Positions 63,355 to 64,000 of a stretch of 64,000 nt of DNA are shown here, piece by piece. The notes beneath the pieces are model-generated. The model had not been told where the DNA came from. It saw nothing but the letters and a program-made list of their open reading frames with translations, and made no database searches. A program made the position numbers and the translations under genes. Numbering within the stretch: position 1 is the first letter of the stretch; each line of letters begins with the position of its first letter. Origin of the DNA: Choristoneura fumiferana (lineage: Eukaryota > Arthropoda > Insecta > Lepidoptera > Tortricidae); assembly GCF_025370935.1 (NCBI RefSeq), contig NC_133493.1:9487163-9551162 (forward strand). The letters are read 5' to 3'.

Positions 63355-63530
63355 TACATTTCCGGAGCGGTACAACTTAGGGATCTTTAAAAAACGACCC
63401 TATCAGTCTCTCAAAGGGCAACGCACCTGTGATAACCGTCGTGTTGGCAGGTGTCCATGGGCGACGCTGATTACTTCCCATCAGGTGACCTGCATACTTG
63501 TTTTCCCCCTTTTACATAAAAAATACTACC
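63355..63530 (+). mobile_element. Second LINE 3' tail type, copy 2
   Basis: GACCCTATCAGTCTCTCAAA, GTGTCCATGGGCGACGCTGA and CTTGTTTTCCCCCTTTTACA, ending in AAAAAA. Related to 37205-37860. Confidence 0.65.
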
Positions 63531-64000
63531 AATGGCATAAATACCTATCTCGTGTTTTTTTTAAATACCGCCCTTTGCTTTAAGACGGCAGTATCGTTAT
63601 GTGTGACAAAATGACAAGGCGGTCCCATATTTAATTCGAATTTTAATTTACTCCAAAAGTGGACAGCGGTCCTACGGCCGACCAATTTTTAAACCATGTC
63701 ATTCGAGAACATCCTTCTGTAGTAAAAATCTGTGCGTTGCTAACTACAAAATTTTGAATTTCTAATTCAGCACAAATTTTCGCTACTTCAGAATGGCGTG
63801 ATTTTAAAAATCGGAATCCGCATAATACCAACGTGCGGACGCTCGCGATCACTTATCATCTCTTTCTACCCTAGTATCTACTACACTTTGAGGGAAAGAA
63901 ATGATGAAAGCGATCTTTTTGAGTTACTATACGTAGACCTCAAGTCTCTTTTGTTTTGTTTTTTGTTTGCTTCATAAACCTATAACAACTATCTGTACAT
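63531..64000. other. No gene recognised
   Basis: A 69-codon minus-strand frame (63643-63852) has no recognised domain. Nothing else seen to the window edge. Confidence 0.4.

Overview
The window looks like AT-rich nuclear DNA from a moth or butterfly (Lepidoptera). This is inferred from dispersed repeat types I know from lepidopteran genomes: tRNA-headed SINEs with TGATGATGA tails, RTE-type LINE 3' ends reading GRPPTRWTDD...AYVQQW, LINE tails of the GGGCGGTGGTGATCTCTTAC type, and many hairpin MITEs. There are no operons, no CRISPR array and no intact multi-exon host gene. The species cannot be told from sequence alone.

Layout. From 1 to about 17.4 kb there are scattered LINE, SINE and MITE remnants in unremarkable AT-rich DNA, including a LINE with a twin-primed 5' inversion (13389-13609) and a small A-tailed retrocopy of an unidentified RNA (3050-3273). 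A canonical initiator tRNA-Met gene lies at 17452-17523. At 19455-19565 a strong splice acceptor opens into a short transmembrane-coding stretch, followed closely by a stop and AATAAA; it is the only candidate host protein-coding sequence and is either a terminal exon or a micropeptide. From 20 to 48 kb is a dense mosaic of nested SINEs, LINE tails and MITEs. A decayed mariner (48868-50398) carries its own nested MITE.

The main object is a nearly complete BEL/Pao LTR retrotransposon on the minus strand (52314-62348, 10,035 bp). It has two 948-bp LTRs that differ at about four positions, a 5-bp GTCCA target duplication, a primer-binding site resembling tRNA-Ala, and gag-protease-RT-RNase H and integrase reading frames separated by a single -1 frame change at an A5 run. 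It landed inside an older RTE LINE fragment. Its 2.6-kb untranslated leader contains strong splice donors and an acceptor 18 nt before the gag ATG, so gag-pol may be expressed from a spliced leader.

How the parts relate: the retroelements supply copying enzymes (BEL, RTE-type LINEs) and the SINEs would depend on LINE machinery. MITEs depend on DNA transposases that are absent here or broken (mariner). Insertion order can be read from nesting: RTE remnant, then BEL; LINE tail, then CAGGG hairpin; SINE B, then SINE A; mariner, then TA-flanked MITE. All identifications rest on reading the sequence and on remembered family features; no database search was run.
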